NCBI GenBank assembly: GCA_019828545.1
Contig: JACVRA010000108.1
Span: forward strand, 1 to 60,911
Source of the DNA: Paracamarosporium sp. OC-R06-R3
Taxonomy: Eukaryota > Ascomycota > Dothideomycetes > Pleosporales > Didymosphaeriaceae
DNA: 60,911 nt
Direction: 5' to 3'
This document shows, in pieces, positions 1-10,377 of the stretch. A model generated the notes under the pieces. It did no database searches. It was not told where the DNA came from and was given only the letters and a program-made list of their open reading frames with translations. Every line of letters begins with the position of its first letter. Positions within the stretch are counted from its first letter, which is position 1. A program made the translations under genes and the position numbers.

Positions 1-372
1 GAGATAGCTGAACTGAGGCACGCCAATAAGCTATATAAGGATAAGATGGCGCAGGAGAAGCGTGAGAAGCGGGCAAGGGAGAAGGTAGAGCGGGACCGGG
101 CCAACGCAGAGAAGCGCACAGCTATAGAGGAACGCAAGGCTGAAAGAAAGCGTTAGAAAGAGAAGCGCAACGCTCAAAAAGGTTTATAATTACCCAAAAA
201 AAGCAAGCGCAAGATCTCACAAGCTATAGCACCTAGAAAGAAGTAGAAACGTAGTGCTGTGGCTGCTTATAGTCAACCTGTTGTTCATGAGCCTTCCCCA
301 GCTCCTGAGCTCAAAGAGAGCAGCCGCGGCCGCAAAATTAAGCCAAAAAAGGTATGGCAGGCATCAAAATGA
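1..372 (+). pseudogene. C-terminal tail of a pogo/Fot1-type (DDE_1) transposase, RIP-damaged
   Basis: One frame reads from base 1 to a stop at 370-372, giving a very Lys/Arg/Glu-rich, coiled-coil-like tail with runs such as RHANKLYKDKMAQEKREK and GRKIKPKKVWQ. This composition is typical of the extreme C-terminus of fungal pogo/Fot1 transposases. The frame is broken by TAG at 154-156, TAA at 187-189 and TAG at 244-246. Each can be restored to Gln (CAG or CAA) by reverting one C-to-T change in a CpA context, the hallmark of RIP. The catalytic core would lie outside the window to the left. The family call rests on composition plus the inverted repeat ending at 514, so it is good but not certain. 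Confidence 0.65.
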
Positions 373-486
373 TCGCATAAGCGTTTAGAATATATCACCA
401 AGTTTTCTCTATATAACAGCTATTGTATATGGCTCAATAACCTCATTTTTGTGGTGGGCGTCAAGGGTCGGAGCGGGCGTTCGGTG

Positions 487-516
487 ACTCCGGGCGTTCG
501 GTGCACGGACACGGTA
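487..516 (+). repeat. 3' terminal inverted repeat of the left transposon, with TA target site
   Basis: The element appears to end at 514 and is followed by TA (515-516), the target duplication of Tc1/mariner-pogo elements. Read inward on the minus strand, the terminus begins CCGTGTCCGTGCACC. It matches the terminus starting at 60884 at 23 of 28 positions, including an exact 14-base core CGTGTCCGTGCACC. Confidence 0.65.
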
Positions 517-804
517 GCAGGCGCACAGGCCAAGCACGGGCTTGGTTTACATCAACTTCTGAATTACATCAATTTTTAGATGACCCCACATAGGTCTAAG
601 TTAGCCGACGACAAAATAGGTATGTACAGTAATCGAGGGCAAAGAATGAGGTCCTCAAATGTGTGGCAGATCATTGTTCGACTGCTAGTGCCGTGATTTT
701 CGTTTCTATGCTGATCCAATTGGGGCCAGCCTAACGTCGAAAACCTCTCACGCTGGGTCCGCTATATACCGTATGCCGGCGTTCCGTGACACCTTTGCGT
801 CGCA

Positions 805-1703
805 TTGCGAATTTGTCGCCTATCTGCCGCCTTTCTATATGTACAAGCTTCCACTTCGCTGAGACGTTATAACCAGTCCCCCCTCCTCTCCCCCCCGTTG
901 TGTATCCTGAGGTTCCTAGTTCTAGTTCAGGGCAGCGAGGGTACGATCAAGCCGCTTAGGTTGTCGGCCATCGTATTTCAGTCGTATCGGAGGTGCACAT
1001 GTGTACGAGGTCGGTGAGGCGGGGTCGCCTGATCACGGCACGGGAAGGCTGGGGCATTGAGAGGTAACCGTGGTGCGATATACTTGGGGCGATGACGAGA
1101 GTGCATGCCGGATATTATTGAATGGCACCTTTTTACATCCGAACAAACCTTCGAGGCGCGTTGCGTCGTCTGCGACAACCTCGAAGCACACGAATCATTT
1201 GGATTGATGCAGTATGCATTAACCAAAATAGCGCAAACGAGAAGAGCGTTTAGGTGCCTCTAATGGGAAAGATATATACCAGAGCAGAACGGGTGATAGC
1301 TTGGCTTGGTGAAGAGCCTTTGGACAGCGGGATGGCTCTTGATTTAATTCCGCATTTGACCGAGGTTGCTGAAGTTGACACCGAGTCCATCTGGCTATCG
1401 CACCTTGAACGGAATTCATTTCGGTCGCCCACGGATCTCAGCAACTACCTCAAGAGACACTTGGCTACTATGAAGGAAGGCAACATCCTAAAGGCAGGGT
1501 GTGTTAAAGTCGTATTAGACAAGCGAGGTATCGCCACATGTTTGGCAATGCTGACACACAGCATTTTCTTATATGCGAACACTTGTAGAGAGAGAGGCAC
1601 TGCGACATTGGTAATATCGGGAACATACTGCCGGGGCTATACGATGCTCCCAGTCACCGCAACCACGTCGATTGATAGCCTACCTTCTACCATTCCAGTA
1701 TGA
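805..1703 (+). pseudogene. HET-domain (heterokaryon incompatibility) protein relic
   Basis: HET landmarks occur in order but in different frames. First comes LVQGSEGTIK (about 935-950). Then the YTWGDDESACRILLNG block near 1080-1130 corresponds to the ALSYVWG motif. IIWIDAVCINQ follows near 1185-1225, and IYTRAERVIAWLG near 1268-1310. At least two frameshifts separate these blocks. The codon at 1251-1253 is TAG where the family has Gln before the PLMGKIY block, again a CpA-to-TpA change. HET domains act in nonself recognition and cell death. This copy is dead: nothing readable remains of the region that normally follows the domain. Confidence 0.8.
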
Positions 1704-3282
1704 GAAGTATGTGACAGGGAGTAAGGTAAACATATAGAAGGAAGGGCTATCAGCGGAGGCTTCGTCTGCCAGCCTTGGTGTCCAGCAAATAGAGATTGTT
1801 ACGCAAGTGTGGAAACCGGCACTCGCAGGGACAACGTTAGTATGGTCAGCAGCTAAAGTGCGGAGGAGGCTATCGATATTTGGAAGAAATCACATGGCAT
1901 CAAATGGACATCAGGTCTTAAATAGTGTTCATCGTAATTCTTGAATCGGAGTGTCAACGAAGCATCGCGACGACGAGCAAAAGAGACTATTACGACAACA
2001 GAATCGCCGAGTAATTAACGTTAATTACTACAATAAATTAATTTAAAAAATGCGATCGATCACCACCTGCTACACGCCTGCCCCGATCGTGATGCACGTC
2101 GTCCATTCACTTGTCGTTGAAGTCCCCCTTGGCGACGCTAAAATAGACACCTAAGAGCAAAACATTCAGAATTTGAGCGTAGTCAGAAAATGGGACAGGA
2201 AATAGGAACTAAAAAATAATGGGCCTGAGAACGGGAGCTGGAAGCTTGCTGGATCCCAAAATAGACTATTGCTGGGGTCCAGAAGAGGTCCCCAATCAAG
2301 TCGGCAGCCTCTCGAACCTTGCAATTTCGTCAAAAGCCTCGATTCAGTACTGTGTACCAGTGTATCGCCCACATGCGAGGCTTGCTGCCAAGGAAATGGT
2401 CTTCTGCCCTCCGCATGACATCATCATGATTCTTGTAGACACGGCCGGGCTTTGTGACCACACTGCCCGAGATAGTCACAATGTATGAGAATTAAGTTCA
2501 TGCACAGTTGTTGTTCTCAGTATCTTAGGTATCTGATCGGTCCGACTTGATGGTCCGCCCTCTGCGCGCAGTCCTTTCGTGCGGATTATCGTCTGGAAAA
2601 TCATCTACATCTCCGTCTTCTTCCCAATACTACTCCCAGTGACTAATCCTTGCTAGAGGTCCTGACTCCGTAGGTTCAGCCTTGTGGAACTCCCGGAGTT
2701 TGCGTGGGCTATTTTTGAAATTAGATGCGTCGACCAATTCGTGGTGGGCTGTGCTTTTCGAGAACGACGGAGGTACTATAAGGCAGTTACTTCTGTTTCG
2801 TAGCATCTGAGGCAGCTGCAAGGCGCAGCTTTGATATTTTATTTGATCCACGACTGTGCCGCTTGTTGGCAATAGCATAGACTGAATTATCGTGTTTTCG
2901 TGTTTAAACTGATTGTGTGTCGCTTAATTTCTAGGTATAACTTCTGTCATCCCTATCGCTCTCACTCTCACCATTACCGACTCTGCTTGCGATTTTGAGC
3001 GTTGAGAATCTACTGTCAGAAAGGGCCAGTATTTAAAAATGGTAGACGCTTACTTTAATCGACCACCCTCTCAGTCTTCCAAGGCTGTACCTTCGTAATA
3101 AACGGCGAGCCGCTGCGTGGCATGACATTCTGCGCCTCGCCATCGTTGCTGGTGAGATAGAGATTCGCTCACACACCATGTACGTTGATGCACATCCTTC
3201 GTCATGCCTTTGGTGAGAGATGCGAGGAAAATACTCTTGACACAGGCATGTGCTCTGGAACGTGGGTTTCAACTCTTAAAGC
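1704..3282. other. Gene-free stretch
   Basis: No ORF here resembles a known family and no codon-like frame persists. The only distinctive element is an AT-rich perfect palindrome at 2011-2028. The first part may still be HET-relic tail. Confidence 0.5.
2011..2028. repeat. 18-bp perfect palindrome
   Basis: GTAATTAACGTTAATTAC equals its own reverse complement over all 18 bases and sits in an AT-rich patch. It could be a cruciform-prone site or a remnant of an element end; no function can be inferred. Confidence 0.6.
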
Positions 3283-4240
3283 ATGTATCTAATGTATGAT
3301 AAAGGATCCAACAACAACCAAGGCAATATGAAACCAAGTACCACTACAGACGATCCCCAAAGCAGTACAAGCACTCCCAATTTGCCATCGCAGGGCATTA
3401 ATCAACCTGCAAGCGAAGCTAGCAATACAACGGACCATAAACTTTGTGCAAGTGCGTCAGCAAATCCAGCCATCTGGTCGACGACCGAAACTATCGCAAC
3501 GGGTGCTCGGAATGACCCTGTGCTTTTTCTGAGCGTCAACATGAATTCCAATGAGACGATTGCACGGGCAGTCAAGCTCGGAATGGACGATAAGACTAGA
3601 TTTCAGAACCTCCAGAAAGAATATCGGAAACTATGCACCAAATGGTTTAGAGCGAAGCACATCACGGGAATAAAATTCTTCCGGGTACGTGTGATCCAGC
3701 GGACTGTGGTGCGGTTACAATACTAATTTAGCTTACCAGTTCCGCAGTTTCTTATTCAAGCAGGCGTTAGACGTTCACTACATTGATTTCCATAAAGACA
3801 AGGAAAAATACCCTGAGAGGCTAGATCCGGAATATGGCGATTATTACTACCAACCGCAGCCGTGGCCAGCAGATACACCGTTCCCTAGAAATGAGATCTG
3901 GCATTACTTGAATCATCCTGAGGATTGTGGTACGTCCGCTGACGCTAAAGACATGCTCCCTATCCGAATCAAAGGTCCCATTTCATCGCAAACCCGCGCA
4001 TTTGGTATGCATCTAGAAGAGAGATACTCCATCCTAGCTATCCTTATACCGTCATTTCTACTCGCTTTACTCTTTCTTGCACCAACAGGGTGGTTTTTTC
4101 GATCTTGGCTAGACAGGCATCCGAACGATCTGCAGAATGCAACGGTACCAGTAAACCTTGCTGTCTCTGCTTTTACTTTAATCATGAATACCTTCATTTC
4201 TCTTCTCGCTTTCAGGCTCACTATACAAGGATTGGGTTGA
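3283..4240 (+). CDS. Small two-TM membrane protein of a fungus-specific family (two exons)
   Basis: Exons 3283-3684 and 3740-4240 are joined in phase 0 by a 55-bp intron (GTACGT ... CTAAT ... CAG). The predicted protein is about 300 aa. It has a low-complexity Ser/Thr/Asn-rich N-terminus (about residues 1-75), a conserved-looking soluble part with motifs such as ALDVHYIDFHKDK and WHYLNHPED, and two C-terminal membrane segments (roughly ILAILIPSFLLALLFL and VNLAVSAFTLIMNTFISLL). Similar proteins with a downstream membrane pair are recalled as uncharacterised fungal proteins; no biochemical role is known to me. An internal Met at 3331 is an alternative start. It lies next to a HET relic, but functional linkage is inference. 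Confidence 0.6.
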
Positions 4241-5133
4241 CCAATGTGGCTAATCTTGCGTTGACGACCGACAACGAGGCCGAGTGGCGAAGCCGACGAG
4301 TTGGACGTCATATGTTGAGAAAAGCATTTATTCCTATCAATAGAATACACGATATATATCGAGTGCATGCCTCTTATTGATTCATCTAGTATATCACGGC
4401 AACTGGGATAGTGACATCAAAAGCGACCTTGCGGGTTTCTTACCGACTCGTCATGAGTTGCTGGGATCTCTTGGGTATTACACCGTAGTCGGTTGCAGTC
4501 TTTTTGCTGCCCCGAAAATCTACCCCCTTGACAACATCTTTTGTTTCCTACTCGGTGCTCATTCGCCTCGTCATCTTTGTCGTACTCCGTTGCCGCACCC
4601 ATCTCTCACGCTTATACCATAAATGACTTTGATCGTAGATAAACCATACATTGATCGGAAAGAGGGTTCACAGGCACGTTAATGCCAGCTTTGCTAACCG
4701 ATGCGCTTAATCGATTGAATGGCGAGGCAAGAAGCAGAAAAAAATTGAAGTGGCCCTTCCATGAACACGTAGATGATCGCTCAATGCCCACCCTCAACTC
4801 ATTCACTGCGAGTATAAACAGCCTGTACCTGGTGTATAAATAAGAGCCGGACCTCACAGACTAATCTCCAAACACTTCCCTACCGACATTTCCACACGGT
4901 TTAGAAAATAACAACGCCAAATTCAGAAACACTCAACTGTGACATAGTCGGTGGTTGATTCGAGCTGAACTCATCAAAAGCTTCTTGCTCCTCCTTCCGT
5001 TGAATTCAGTTCCCAAGAAGGGAAAACTACTTGGCAGAAAGACCCCACCGGAGAATAATTTTCCCAAATCGCGAAAATCCCCACCTCTGCTTTTCTGAGA
5101 AATCCTATTTCTTACTTTAGTATTGGCGAGAGC
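4241..5133. other. Intergenic, no recognisable gene
   Basis: Contains short ORFs without family resemblance. The last 250 bases (pyrimidine-rich, with TATAAA-like text near 4835) probably include the promoter and 5' UTR of the TPR gene. Confidence 0.4.
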
Positions 5134-6345
5134 ATGGACTGTAGGACACGTAGAGAGACCGTACGTGAGGAAGATAAGGCGTATACCCTGCCGTCGACTC
5201 TGATAGCAAATAATGACGCTAGTAATACTGATCTAAAATGGGAGCTTGTAACGCGTCATTACAGCGACGGCCAATTCGATTCAGCAGAGACCTTATTCCG
5301 AGAAGTGCTAGAGTTCCAGACCAGCATGCTGGGAGCCGAGCACCCCGACACATTAAAAACCATCGCAAAGCTAGCCTTGACACATGACGCACAAAGCCGG
5401 TTCCAAGAAGCCAAGGTACTCGGCCTAAAAGCGATGGAAGCTCAAAGCAGACTCCTCGGCGAAGAAGATCCCGAAACACTAACCACTACGAGTAACCTAG
5501 CCATGACATACAGCAACCTATCGCAGTGGAAAGAAGCAGAAGAGCTCGAGATACAAACGTTGAAACTCCGGATGCGCGTTCTTGGCAGTGAACACCCAGA
5601 CACACTCGTCAGCATGAGCAACTTAGTGTACTTGTACAATTGCCAGGGCTGGTGGGAGAAGGCGGAAGAGCTGGGTAAGCGGGTGATACGCGCGCGGGAG
5701 AAAGCGCTCGGTGTCGAGCATCCCGAGACGCTCCTTAGTATCGGCAATCTAGCGTACACGTACAACAATCAGGGTCGGTACCATGACGCCGAAAAGCTAC
5801 TAGAGAACGTCGTGAATGTTCGTATTAGAGTATTAGGGAAGACTCATCCGCACACGCTTAGCGGGATGAGCAACCTAGCAGTCAGCTACCACGGCCAAGG
5901 TCGGTTGGACGAGGCCGAGGCGCTGCAGATGGAAGCGTTAGAGGCTCGGAAGGCCTTGCTAGGTCTGGAGCACTTCTCGACTTTGACGAGCATGGCTCAC
6001 CTCTCAACCACGTATCGTAGTCAAGGTCGATTGGCTGAGGCAGAGCAGCTTGGTTTGCAAGTGCTGGATTTGCGCAGAAAGGTACTAGGCCTAGAACATC
6101 ATCATACCTTGACTAGTATGACCAATCTGGCATCGGTTTATCTTGATAATGGACAGCTAGACAAGGCCGAGGAGCTTGGGTTGGAAGTGATTGCAATCCG
6201 GATGAGAGTGTTAGGAAGGGAGCACCACCATTCGCTTGCTAGCATGGGGCACTTGGCAGCTACGTACGAGAAGCAGAGAAGATTCAAGGAGTCTGAAGAC
6301 GTGAAGACGCAAGTTGTTGAGGTTCGAAACAAGGCTGTACCATAG
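5134..6345 (+). CDS. Tetratricopeptide (kinesin-light-chain-type TPR) repeat protein
   Basis: A single uninterrupted exon of 403 codons built almost wholly of 42-residue TPR units. Each carries the pattern LG.EHP(D/E)TL..M.NLA..Y..QGR..EAE.L. About eight and a half units run from roughly residue 45 to the end. This TPR_10/TPR_12 type is the one found as C-terminal sensor repeats of fungal NB-ARC (NLR-like) proteins and in kinesin light chains, where it binds peptides or proteins. Here no NB-ARC or effector domain is encoded upstream in frame, so it is either a stand-alone adaptor or the surviving sensor part of a larger gene. The neighbouring HET relic makes the second reading attractive, but that is inference. 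Confidence 0.85.
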   Translation: MDCRTRRETVREEDKAYTLPSTLIANNDASNTDLKWELVTRHYSDGQFDSAETLFREVLEFQTSMLGAEHPDTLKTIAKLALTHDAQSRFQEAKVLGLKAMEAQSRLLGEEDPETLTTTSNLAMTYSNLSQWKEAEELEIQTLKLRMRVLGSEHPDTLVSMSNLVYLYNCQGWWEKAEELGKRVIRAREKALGVEHPETLLSIGNLAYTYNNQGRYHDAEKLLENVVNVRIRVLGKTHPHTLSGMSNLAVSYHGQGRLDEAEALQMEALEARKALLGLEHFSTLTSMAHLSTTYRSQGRLAEAEQLGLQVLDLRRKVLGLEHHHTLTSMTNLASVYLDNGQLDKAEELGLEVIAIRMRVLGREHHHSLASMGHLAATYEKQRRFKESEDVKTQVVEVRNKAVP

Positions 6346-6405
6346 AGCAACTTTTCTTGCTATTTTTGTCATCATGTACATTGCTTTCCAGCAAAATGCA
6401 ATTAT

Positions 6406-8386
6406 CTAGTTGAGCCGCACACGCTTCCCCGCATGCCCGTCGTCTTTTTCATCAGTGATGGTAGGCACAGACCGGGGGTTATGCTCCTCACGCACCACGG
6501 CCGCCACCGGCCGCTCCATCTCCTCCCTGCCCTTTCCCCCCTCCATCAAAGACCTCGGGTGCTTCAAATCCTTCGGCGCCTCGATGGAAAAAGAAAACAC
6601 CTCTCGCCGCGACCTATGCCCCGCGACACGCCTAACTTTGTCCTTCTTTTTCTGGGCACCGTCTGACACTCGGTCGTCGGGGTCGTCGGAGTCCACGACG
6701 ACGTGCTTGCCCACCGCTTTCTTCATTCTTTCCTCGCGCTCATGCGCCTTCTTGTCGGAAAGGGAAAATACACTTTCTCTTTCGCGGGGTTTCTTTGCGC
6801 CAGCCTCCTTGTCATTGCTGTTGGGATTGTCATTAGGCTTGCCACCCGCATCACCCTCGTCCTCAAACTCCTCGCTGAAATTCCACATCAACCCCAGCTC
6901 GCCGCGGACTAAGGCGGTAAGCCACAAGCTGCCCAGCACGCCGGGAACAAGATACAGCAGCGCGGGCTGCGCATGTCCCCAGACATGCATAACACCCAGC
7001 GTCGCAAACATTCCCGCGATGTACCCGGCCAAACTCGCCTTGAAGTAGGTCTTCGGAAACGTGAAAGGCTCATCGGATTCGGGCGTATCTGCAGCCGACG
7101 AAGATGTCCAGAGTCGGCGGCCGAGGAGCGAGTGGCTCCAGAAGTGGTCGGTCCAGCGGCCCGCTAGGGAGAAGTATTTGGGTTTTTCTACTACGACTTC
7201 GGCTGAGTTCGATGTGGCTGGGGTGCGCGTCTGGCGGCGGAGGTAGAAGACGAAGAGGTCGAAGCGGAGGGCGAGGCCGATCATTATGCCGGGGAGTACG
7301 ACGTCGCCGAGGCCGAGCATCGCGTATTGCGGTTTCTCGGATGGGGAGTCGGGGGCGTCGGGTCGGGGAAAGACGAGCTTGATGGGGGCGTCGATGGACT
7401 TTGCGACTGTGACCATCATGGGGCTGGGAGTATTAGTATTTGTCTGTCTTGATTGATTGAGGAGAATCTACTCACGTGTAGAAAACGAAGTATATGTCGT
7501 AGAAGAAGAGCGCGCTTAGGATCAGGCTTCCGGTCGCAAATGTCGTGGGAGACATGAGCTGCAGCGCGGCGTACGAGAAGCCGAAGCCGATGAGGTTGGT
7601 CAGGTACCACGGCTTGTCCACGAAGTTGAAGTATGCCCAGGCGAGAATAGACACGAGCGCGCCTACCATGCCGTGAGGCCCGAGCAGAAACTTCCCAGCG
7701 AAGAGCCTATGTATGTAGAGGCGGAGCGTCCACTTGTTGCCTGGCATCTCGCGGTCGGCCCAGAGAAGCTTCTTCGCGCCTTCTGAGAGCGGGATATAGG
7801 ATAGAAAGCCTGGCAGAGGCGACGGTATGTGTGCCTTCTCGCTGACCTCGCCGGCGACCGGCACGGCTGCTTTCTGCTTCTGGTCCACATGGTATAGCGC
7901 ACCGCCGCGGGCGTATCGGCGTGGGTAGATGATGGAATGGCCGATGTCGAGGGCGTCGGTGATCAGGCGCGAGACAGCGAACACGCCGAAGAGCGCAAAG
8001 TACCAGTTGAGGATGAGGTTCAGGTAGTGCGGGTCCTTCAGCCACTTGAGCAGGAAGTAGAGCCCCGCAAGCGCGCACCCCGCGAAGAGGGGCATCATGA
8101 TGGCGTCTGTGGGCGCGAGTCCTTCCATCCTATGCTCCTCTTCCTCATCCTCGTCCTCGTCTTCAGAGTCCTCATCGACATGTGTATCTCCGTCCCGCGT
8201 TCTTCTCTTGCGTTTTGTGGATTTCGCGGCGGATGATGGTCGTGTGAGCGAGGCGTGCGCGCCGGCATATATCGGGAACAGCGCTGAAGCGAGCAGATGC
8301 GTGTATGTTGGGATCATGGGCCGCATCTGGGTGAATTGGTAGGCAGCTTCCCCGAGGACGCGCGCCCACAGGCTGGGCTCCTCCAT
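6406..8386 (-). CDS. Signal peptide peptidase (intramembrane aspartyl protease, A22B family)
   Basis: Exons 8386-7476 and 7423-6406 are joined across a 52-bp intron, giving 642 aa. The A22B family cleaves leftover signal peptides within the ER membrane. Both catalytic aspartates are visible: FFYDIYFVFY (Asp297) and GLGDVVLPG (Asp344). The PAL motif follows in QPALLYLVPG (residues 457-459). Multiple hydrophobic segments are present. There is an acidic low-complexity loop after about residue 60 and a long charged, Lys-rich C-terminal tail typical of fungal members. The start at 8386 was chosen because the frame upstream has only a non-ATG start, and the first residues (MEEPSLW...) fit fungal homologues as recalled. 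The intron splits the codon just before the PMMVTVAKS helix. Intact. Confidence 0.93.
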
Positions 8387-9150
8387 GATGGTGGTGGGGT
8401 GGTGCTGGCGTCCACGACCCACAAACTGAGCGTCTGCGGACAAGCGAGTCAGCAGTAGGTGATAGACAGAAGCCCGGTGGCTAGTGTCTGGTACGTGCGG
8501 TAATCGAGCGAGGCTGCAATTGCTGGGTGCATCGACGAAGTGAAATGATGCTACTGTGGACTTTTGGAAGCAAACAACCTAGGCTGACGCAACTAGCGAG
8601 CCACCCCTGCGGATGTTCCCCCGCGCGCCGTCCACACATGCAGGGACGCTGATCCTCCCCGTCGCTCGAGATCGGTACCCTTGCAGTCGTAGAAACACTC
8701 CAAGACTTCGCTCACAGGATTGGCATGATTTTCGATATGTTCAAATTTGTTTGTTGGCCTAAGTTTTACTTCGTTCTTCGCCCCCAAATGTACAAAATTA
8801 TGCTCTGTACCTCCCACCCATCCGCTCTCTACCAAAAAGAAAAAGCTGAGATCGCTTCGTATGCGTCGTGAGTCGTGTGCGGGATATCCGAAAAGCAGGC
8901 ACAAGCGAGGAAAAGGCGCCGAAGTGAATCGGGAGGCCGTGAGAACGCGCAGTCTAGGTGTATAAAAACAGATTACAAAGCAGTACATGTGAGCAGAAGA
9001 CAGAGACAGAATGTTGTAACTAAGAGAGACGGCATCCGAATCGGGCAGGCCCGCTGTCCGATTTTGAAGGCTGAGGCTGAGGTGAAACAAGGAAACAGGA
9101 ATACGCTGTGGGTAGTATACAGATGAGATGATATGGTTGCCAGCAAGCAC
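8387..9150. other. Intergenic between signal peptide peptidase and the next minus-strand gene
   Basis: About 760 bp with no supported gene. It should hold the signal peptide peptidase promoter and the 3' end of the following gene. Confidence 0.4.
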
Positions 9151-10377
9151 CTAACACGCTGTCGGGCCTCGTCTCATGCCCTTGTCGGGCGTGGCAAAGT
9201 CCCGGACCATGTCGAAAGACATGCCGTCGACAAGTACGCGTTGGTGGGATTGCACGAAGATGTCGTGAACATTGGAAAGGTCGGCCCCTTCGAATGGTGA
9301 GATAGCAGGTATGACTTTTCCGGGAGGACTGGTCACCGCGGCTAGGATTCGATTTTTAAGGTCCGGTACTTGGGAGAGGGGCAACTTGTCTTCGAAGTAG
9401 GAGCCAGTTGAGATAGACGAAAAGGAAGGAGCTGACGATGATAGCAGTGACAATCTTGGCATGTCTGATGATGGGTAGTCATCTCGTGTGGGCAAGTGCT
9501 CAGCGGATGCTTGTAACGATGCAGAATTAGGCGGAAACTTGAAGGTCTTAGCAGGATCTGGCTCATTGTCATCGCCAGGCGGGGTAGATGAAAAAAGGAA
9601 TGTCGACTCATTCGGTTGCTGGTAGTAATGCAAAACCGATGGAGTGTATGTGTCTGATCGTGCAGTCATCTGCGTGACTTCTGTATCAGGCAGGGGCGGT
9701 GCCTCGTCATCGGTATCGTCGTCTGTGGAGCTCCAGGCGGAGAAGGCGCTCTTTGCAGGTGGACGGATGCTGGGTATCTCGATGAGATTAGGGGCACCCG
9801 CATGACGCGCCCTCGGGGCTGTCTTGGCAGGAGACAGAGGGGGGCTTCGCGGAAAGGTTAAATCCGGACATGACCGGGGAGAAATGGAGGCACTGTGCCT
9901 GTATGTCGGTATAGAGTTGAGCTGGGACTGAATGAATTTTGCCAACTGAGCAGAGTAGTCTCCTACTGTATCCACAACAGGACTAATACCTTGCACAGCT
10001 GGTTGATTGGGTGCGATAACCGTGGACGTACTCCGGTCCGTGGCATCAGAGGGAATCCGAGCATGCTTAGCGGCCTTGGGTTCCGGTGGTGGTGGTGCGT
10101 TTGTATCGATAGCTTCCGACGATGCCGAGCGCTGGGCGAGATAGGCAATATGGTCTTTTGGTCTGAAGGTTTGGATTTCGTCCCTTCTGAGACGACCGCG
10201 TTGCCGGTCAGCTAGGCGACTGCGGACTGCCGCTCTTCCTTCAGCTAGAATGAGTTCGGCTTCTGGCGTGGAACATCCCAGGGCGTCTGCGACTGGAAAG
10301 GAATTGCTCCGCTTTCTGTGAGTCCTGGGTCGAGGGCTTCTGTTGCGGGAAGACGGTGAAGAGTGTCGCTTTTCCAT
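9151..10377 (-). CDS. Hypothetical disordered Ser/Pro-rich protein
   Basis: An intact 408-codon single exon. I do not recognise a catalytic domain. The protein is rich in Ser, Pro and Arg, with an RS-like basic N-terminus (RHSSPSSRNRSPRPRTHRK). A short conserved-looking helix follows (EAELILAEGRAAVRSRLADR, about residues 38-57), then long low-complexity segments, and a more ordered C-terminus with PDLKNRILAAV and RVLVDGMSFDMV. The helix followed by a basic patch suggests a regulatory or scaffold protein, possibly nuclear. Absence of stops over 1.2 kb with consistent codon use supports expression. Confidence 0.65.
   Translation of the reverse strand: MEKRHSSPSSRNRSPRPRTHRKRSNSFPVADALGCSTPEAELILAEGRAAVRSRLADRQRGRLRRDEIQTFRPKDHIAYLAQRSASSEAIDTNAPPPPEPKAAKHARIPSDATDRSTSTVIAPNQPAVQGISPVVDTVGDYSAQLAKFIQSQLNSIPTYRHSASISPRSCPDLTFPRSPPLSPAKTAPRARHAGAPNLIEIPSIRPPAKSAFSAWSSTDDDTDDEAPPLPDTEVTQMTARSDTYTPSVLHYYQQPNESTFLFSSTPPGDDNEPDPAKTFKFPPNSASLQASAEHLPTRDDYPSSDMPRLSLLSSSAPSFSSISTGSYFEDKLPLSQVPDLKNRILAAVTSPPGKVIPAISPFEGADLSNVHDIFVQSHQRVLVDGMSFDMVRDFATPDKGMRRGPTAC

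Noticed and set aside
6406..8369. Several long ORFs on the plus strand (for example 6410-7048, 7937-8236)
   Set aside because: They lie antisense to the signal peptide peptidase exons and are Ser/Arg/Pro-rich shadows of GC-rich codons without any domain.
8593..9150. 185-codon minus-strand ORF between two genes
   Set aside because: Low-complexity, no conserved pattern, overlaps the expected 3' untranslated region; treated as chance.
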